Shown here piece by piece: positions 7,568 through 9,252 of a stretch of 9,252 bases of DNA. Location of the stretch: positions 1 through 9,252 of the forward strand of contig CALGAO010000134.1 in the NCBI GenBank assembly GCA_937957685.1. Direction: 5' to 3'. Source of the stretch: an uncultured Paenibacillaceae bacterium. Lineage in GTDB: Bacteria; Bacillota; Bacilli; Paenibacillales; DA-C8. The stretch's first letter is position 1; every line of letters starts with the position of its first letter. The position numbers were made by a program, and so were the translations under genes. Below the pieces are notes generated by a model, which did no database searches, was not told the origin of the DNA, and worked only from the letters and a program-made list of their open reading frames with translations.

Positions 7568-8456
7568 AGAAGATCCGGTAGTTCGCGTATCGGTATGCCA
7601 GCCAGTACGACACGCATATGAGCACGAAGGAGACCGCCGATTTGAACAGCCCGACCGCCGTCGAAACATCATACTGCATATCGATAAAGCCCAGGCGATA
7701 CACGAAAGTATCGAGGACGTCGCCGCTGTCATACACCGCCGGGCTGTACAGAACGAAGACCTGTTCGAAGCCCGCGTTCAGCACATTGCCGAGGCTGAGC
7801 ACGCCCATCAGCACGATGACCGGCAGCATGCCAGGCAGCGTGATATGCCAGATCTGGCGAAAGCGGCCCGCGCCATCCACTCTCGCCGCCTCATACAGGG
7901 TCGGATTGATGGCGGTGATCGCCGCGAGATAGACGATCGTCCCGTAGCCGAATTCCTTCCAGATGTTCGACACCACGAGTGTAAAGGGAAACCACGTATT
8001 GCTGCCGAGGAAGTAGATGGGACTTCCGCCCAGCGCCACGATGATCTTGTTGACGATCCCGCCGGACGGAGACAGCATATCGACGAGGATCGAACCGATG
8101 ATGACCCAGGACAGGAAATGCGGCAGATACACAAGCGTCTGCACCGTGCGCTTGAACACGAGCTTTCGAACCTCGTTCAGCATGATCGCGACGACGATCG
8201 GCACGACCAGTCCGGTGACGATCTTCATGCTGGAGATGTACAGCGTGTTCCAGATGACCTGCATCGTATCCGGCAGGGTGAAGACGTATCGGAAGTTTTC
8301 CCAACCCACCCATTCCGAATTCCAGATTCCCTTGGAAGGCCTGAACTTCTTGAATGCGATGATCGCGCCCGCCATCGGCACATAGGCGAAGATGAATACA
8401 AGCACCACTCCCGGCAATAACATAAGGTGGAGAGGCCATTGTCTTATTCGTTTCAT
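7566..8456 (-). CDS. Carbohydrate ABC transporter permease, LplB/YteP-like
   Basis: This is the first membrane subunit of the importer. The 296-residue protein opens with the family pattern MLLPGVVLVFIFAYVPMAG (residues 12-30) and has about six membrane segments. The EAA loop reads YEAARVDGAGRFRQIWHITL from 188, with E189, G195 and the LP pair at 207-208. The C-terminus YWLAYRYANYRIF is typical of LplB-like proteins. The start at 8456 is the first ATG after GAGGAGG (8474-8468), with an 11-nt spacing that is slightly long. It is the first gene of its operon, behind the second copy of the shared regulatory box. Proteins of this pair normally work with a large LplA-type binding protein, here encoded at 3009-1273. 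Confidence 0.95.
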   Translation of the reverse strand: MKRIRQWPLHLMLLPGVVLVFIFAYVPMAGAIIAFKKFRPSKGIWNSEWVGWENFRYVFTLPDTMQVIWNTLYISSMKIVTGLVVPIVVAIMLNEVRKLVFKRTVQTLVYLPHFLSWVIIGSILVDMLSPSGGIVNKIIVALGGSPIYFLGSNTWFPFTLVVSNIWKEFGYGTIVYLAAITAINPTLYEAARVDGAGRFRQIWHITLPGMLPVIVLMGVLSLGNVLNAGFEQVFVLYSPAVYDSGDVLDTFVYRLGFIDMQYDVSTAVGLFKSAVSFVLICVSYWLAYRYANYRIF

Positions 8457-8481
8457 GCGGTTATCTGCCTCCTCGATTCCG

Positions 8482-8511
8482 GCGGATGGGAGGGACCTGT
8501 CCCCGCTCCGC
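8482..8511 (-). other. Possible 5'-leader hairpin of the permease transcript
   Basis: On the minus strand GCGGA (8511-8507) can pair with TCCGC (8486-8482), enclosing an inner GGGA-CAGG-TCCC stem. If transcription starts near 8516, the structure sits almost at the 5' end and may stabilise the message. It does not cover the ribosome site (8474-8468). There is no match to a riboswitch I recognise. Confidence 0.3.
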
Positions 8512-8523
8512 TTTGATACCTTG

Positions 8524-8553
8524 ATTATAAGGGCCGGAGGGGAAGCGCTTCTA
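8524..8553 (-). promoter_or_regulatory. Promoter of the permease operon: TAGAAG / 18 nt / TATAAT
   Basis: A perfect -10 TATAAT (8529-8524) lies 18 nt downstream of TAGAAG (8553-8548), the same weak -35 hexamer as in the binding-protein promoter. CCTT and AAGG flank the -10 as a looser version of the palindrome found there. Consensus -10 plus poor -35 suggests dependence on an activator bound at the adjoining box. The leader would be about 60 nt. Confidence 0.75.
8540..8553. promoter_or_regulatory. cre-like site in the permease promoter
   Basis: The plus strand reads GGGAAGCGCTTCTA, containing the perfect palindrome GAAGCGCTTC (8542-8551). It matches most fixed positions of the catabolite-responsive element, but not the leading T or the late C. 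It overlaps the -35 position, as in the binding-protein promoter, so CcpA repression is plausible but unproven. Confidence 0.4.
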
Positions 8554-8589
8554 CTCGTCGTTTTTTACTTTCGTGCTCGATCTTTACTT
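8548..8589 (-). promoter_or_regulatory. Upstream regulatory box, copy 2 (likely response-regulator operator)
   Basis: This box differs from 3104-3063 at only three of 42 positions. It holds the same two direct repeats: GTAAAGATCGA (8587-8577) and GTAAAAAACGA (8568-8558), with starts 19 bp apart. It ends in the weak -35 hexamer. The sequence upstream of it (8590-8637) shows no similarity to the other promoter, so conservation is confined to the box and the promoter geometry, as expected for a selected binding site. Confidence 0.72.
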
Positions 8590-8637
8590 ATCGCGTCGCG
8601 CCAAGTGTGGTCATCCTTGCGAAGACTCGGACATGCG

Positions 8638-8675
8638 AAAAGGCCTGGGGAAGAGATAGGCTCTCTCCCAGGCCT
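8638..8675 (-). terminator. Intrinsic terminator of the GH3 gene
   Basis: A stem of about 15 bp with one mismatch and one G-T pair (AGGCCTGGG...CCCAGGCCT on the minus strand, 8675-8641, loop CCTAT) is followed by TTTT (8641-8638). It begins 40 nt after the GH3 stop codon. It separates GH3 transcription from the permease operon, which has its own promoter. Confidence 0.85.
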
Positions 8676-8715
8676 GTGCCTCATGCGGCAAGCCATCCCT
8701 TCACATCGTCATCCC

Positions 8716-9252
8716 TCAACCATCGGCCGACATCCTGAGCACGATCTTCAGCAGGTTCATCGCGCAGAACTGCAGGTCGCCCAGGCTGATCGGATGCTCA
8801 ACAGTGCCCGGCTCCGCGTCGACCGCAGCGATGATATCATCGATGTTCTTCTGCGAGCCCGGCATCTGCAGATCATTGCCCGCCTTGATGCAGAGCGGGC
8901 TGGACGAGATCGGATACTTGCGCTTCGTCATGCCGGGCAGCTGCACCGAGGTATACCAGTCGGTCATGACGACGCCGTCGAAGCCCCATTCATCTCTCGC
9001 CACCGCCTGCACCAGATCATGCGAATTGGCCGCATGGATGCCGTTGAGCAGATTGTAGGAGGTCATGATGGCGAGCGGCCTCGCTTCCTTCACCGCGATC
9101 TCGAAGCCCTTCAGGTAGATCTCGCGCAGCGCCCGCTCACTGACATGGGCGTTGGTGAACATGCGGTTGTCTTCCTGGTTGTTCGCGGCAAAGTGCTTCA
9201 GCGTGGTGCCGCGGCCCGGATGCGACTGGACGCCTCTCGTCTCGGCGGCCGC
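8716..9252 (-). CDS. GH3-family glycosidase, C-terminal 178 residues (runs off right edge)
   Basis: GH3 enzymes are retaining glycosidases, often beta-glucosidases or beta-xylosidases. The fragment holds the latter part of the catalytic barrel: KHF at fragment residues 19-21, NNQEDNR (24-30), the SYNLLNG segment, and the nucleophile Asp98 in VMTDW (codon 8961-8959). The substrate-region motif AGNDLQMPG follows. The protein ends only 80 residues after the nucleophile, with ISLGDLQFCAMNLLKIVLR just before the stop. In most GH3 enzymes a second alpha/beta domain follows the barrel; here there is none. This fits the known domain-swapped GH3 group, such as Ruminococcus albus and Butyrivibrio fibrisolvens beta-glucosidases, where the barrel is C-terminal. 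The GH3 call is firm, the sugar specificity unknown. Confidence 0.92.
   Translation of the reverse strand, partial: AAAETRGVQSHPGRGTTLKHFAANNQEDNRMFTNAHVSERALREIYLKGFEIAVKEARPLAIMTSYNLLNGIHAANSHDLVQAVARDEWGFDGVVMTDWYTSVQLPGMTKRKYPISSSPLCIKAGNDLQMPGSQKNIDDIIAAVDAEPGTVEHPISLGDLQFCAMNLLKIVLRMSADG

Noticed and set aside
7555..7617. Upstream start at 7617 for the second permease
   Set aside because: It would add 21 residues unlike the family and overlap the first permease; AGGAGGT points to 7554.
8482..8511. Permease leader hairpin considered as a riboswitch
   Set aside because: It is too short and lacks any conserved aptamer motif I recognise.

Overview
This 9.25 kb window is a carbohydrate-uptake and glycoside-breakdown locus from a GC-rich Gram-positive, most likely a member of the Paenibacillaceae (Paenibacillus or Cohnella type). 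The evidence is a lipoprotein substrate-binding protein of the LplA type, two LplB/YtcP-type permeases, a YesM/YesN-type two-component system, strong AGGAGG-like ribosome sites, and GC-rich coding with few TTA, CTA or TCA codons. The genus is inferred from gene content and style, not proven. Every real gene reads on the minus strand, so biological order runs from the right edge to the left.

Layout in direction of transcription. (1) 9252-8716: the C-terminal end of a GH3 glycosidase, ended by a strong intrinsic terminator (8675-8638). (2) 8590-8457: a promoter region with a 42-bp upstream box, a cre-like site and TATAAT, driving two permeases (8456-7566 and 7554-6685). (3) 6684-6501: an intergenic region with an extended -10 candidate and a hairpin plus T-run. 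It is followed by the sensor kinase (6500-4758) and the AraC-type response regulator (4761-3127), which overlap by ATGA. (4) 3126-3010: a second promoter region carrying a nearly identical copy of the 42-bp box (39 of 42 bases). It drives the substrate-binding lipoprotein (3009-1273). (5) A hairpin at 1256-1234, then a GH78 alpha-L-rhamnosidase that starts at 1198 and runs off the left edge.

How the genes may work together (inference). The sensor kinase detects an extracellular signal. The response regulator then activates the two boxed promoters, raising the lipoprotein and the permeases together although they lie about 3.7 kb apart. The lipoprotein captures an oligosaccharide or glycoside, and the two permeases import it. 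No ATPase is encoded here, so a shared MsmX-like ATPase is expected. A rhamnosidase and a GH3 glycosidase with no visible export signal in the window would then remove rhamnosyl and other residues from a rhamnose-containing substrate. The most interesting part is the duplicated regulatory box with conserved geometry relative to weak -35 and good -10 elements. A second point is the C-terminal position of the GH3 catalytic barrel, which suggests a domain-swapped GH3. No CRISPR array, RNA gene, insertion sequence or phage gene is visible.
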